64,000 bases of DNA, taken from positions 5,146,001-5,210,000 of the forward strand of contig JAPTOF010000017.1 in NCBI GenBank assembly GCA_028554755.1, written 5' to 3'. The translations under genes were made by a program, and so were the position numbers. Source of the stretch: Cordia subcordata (Eukaryota > Streptophyta > Magnoliopsida > Boraginales > Cordiaceae). Shown here piece after piece: positions 63,741 through 64,000 of the stretch. The notes beneath the pieces were generated by a model. The model made no database searches and was not told the origin of the DNA. It saw only the letters and a list, made by a program, of their open reading frames with translations. Numbering within the stretch: the stretch's first letter is position 1; each line of letters starts with the position of its first letter.

Positions 63741-64000
63741 AATATAGTCAATTAGTCAATCAACAACCCGCAAATACGCCAACAAAATAGTGCCCAAAAT
63801 CAACTGTAAGTCATTACAGAAAAGGAAAAAAGAAAAGCACTACGATTAGAGATTAAGAATTGAAGAGAAATTTTTACAATCTCGTGAAGCATGTATTAAT
63901 GATTATTAGGGGTTGATACATGCATTATGGAATTTATGGTCTTAAAGTGAATCAAAAGTAATCTATTTAAAATGAGTTTCTTATCCTAAGAAAAACAAAA
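63741..64000 (-). other. 5' flank of the hAT transposase
   Basis: Upstream untranslated/promoter part of the transposon. No inverted-repeat end seen before the window edge. Confidence 0.5.

Larger units (their letters stand above)
60688..64000 (-). mobile_element. hAT (Ac-like) transposon, 3' terminal part and transposase; 5' end off-window
   Basis: The left boundary near 60688 (TAGACTTGGCAAAAGGGGCA) has the form of a hAT tip. It is followed by clustered GGGTTGGCGGGTTGG and GACCCGCC motifs (60700-60860), like hAT subterminal repeats. A transposase gene reads leftwards. The opposite inverted repeat is not present before 64000, so the element continues beyond the window. Confidence 0.75.

Overview
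The window looks like plant nuclear DNA from a eudicot; the species cannot be told from the sequence. It is AT-rich, has no operons, and is full of Ty1/Copia LTR retrotransposons, hAT elements and small inverted-repeat elements. The only ordinary host genes I can support are seven copies of one small gene of the wound-induced polypeptide family (WIP; wound-responsive family, DUF3774), all on the minus strand.

The host story is a tandem array. WIP1 (8200-8463) is a divergent outlier. WIP2-WIP7 (29387, 38220, 43487, 47745, 51186, 59389) each head a repeated unit: a shared 3' flank, an intronless reading frame of 89 codons, a TATA-like run, a strongly conserved promoter block about 180-210 bp before the ATG that carries two AAACCA-type motifs, and a second conserved block further upstream. 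Subtracting identifiable insertions leaves a unit of roughly 2.7-3.4 kb. A coding-less ghost unit lies at 19271-23440. WIP3 and WIP4 sit in a visible segmental duplication (about 37857-41660 and 42241-46075), so insertions present in only one copy can be read against an empty site in the other.

Mobile elements, left to right: 3' end of a Copia element (1-2869); several MITEs; a long-inverted-repeat element (9828-11029) with an internal tandem repeat; a degraded Copia with perfect target duplication (11241-13799) nested in a hAT-like MITE; a full-length Copia with 200-bp LTRs (14395-19270); a 3.5-kb long-inverted-repeat element (19457-22995); a minus-strand Copia remnant interrupted by an internally deleted Copia (25296-26419); two related Tnt1-like Copia elements (31433-36831 and 52192-57536) inside the WIP array; and at the right edge an almost complete hAT (Ac-like) transposase gene with two readable introns and one frameshift (61458-63740), inside an element starting near 60688 and running off the window.

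The most interesting points are regulatory. The conserved promoter block resembles hypoxia/anaerobic response elements, which fits what is known of this gene family. Both Tnt1-like elements in the array also carry about fourteen TTGAC[C/T] (WRKY W-box core) motifs in one orientation in their leaders. One array lies about 1.4 kb upstream of WIP6 and the other about 2.5 kb upstream of WIP2.
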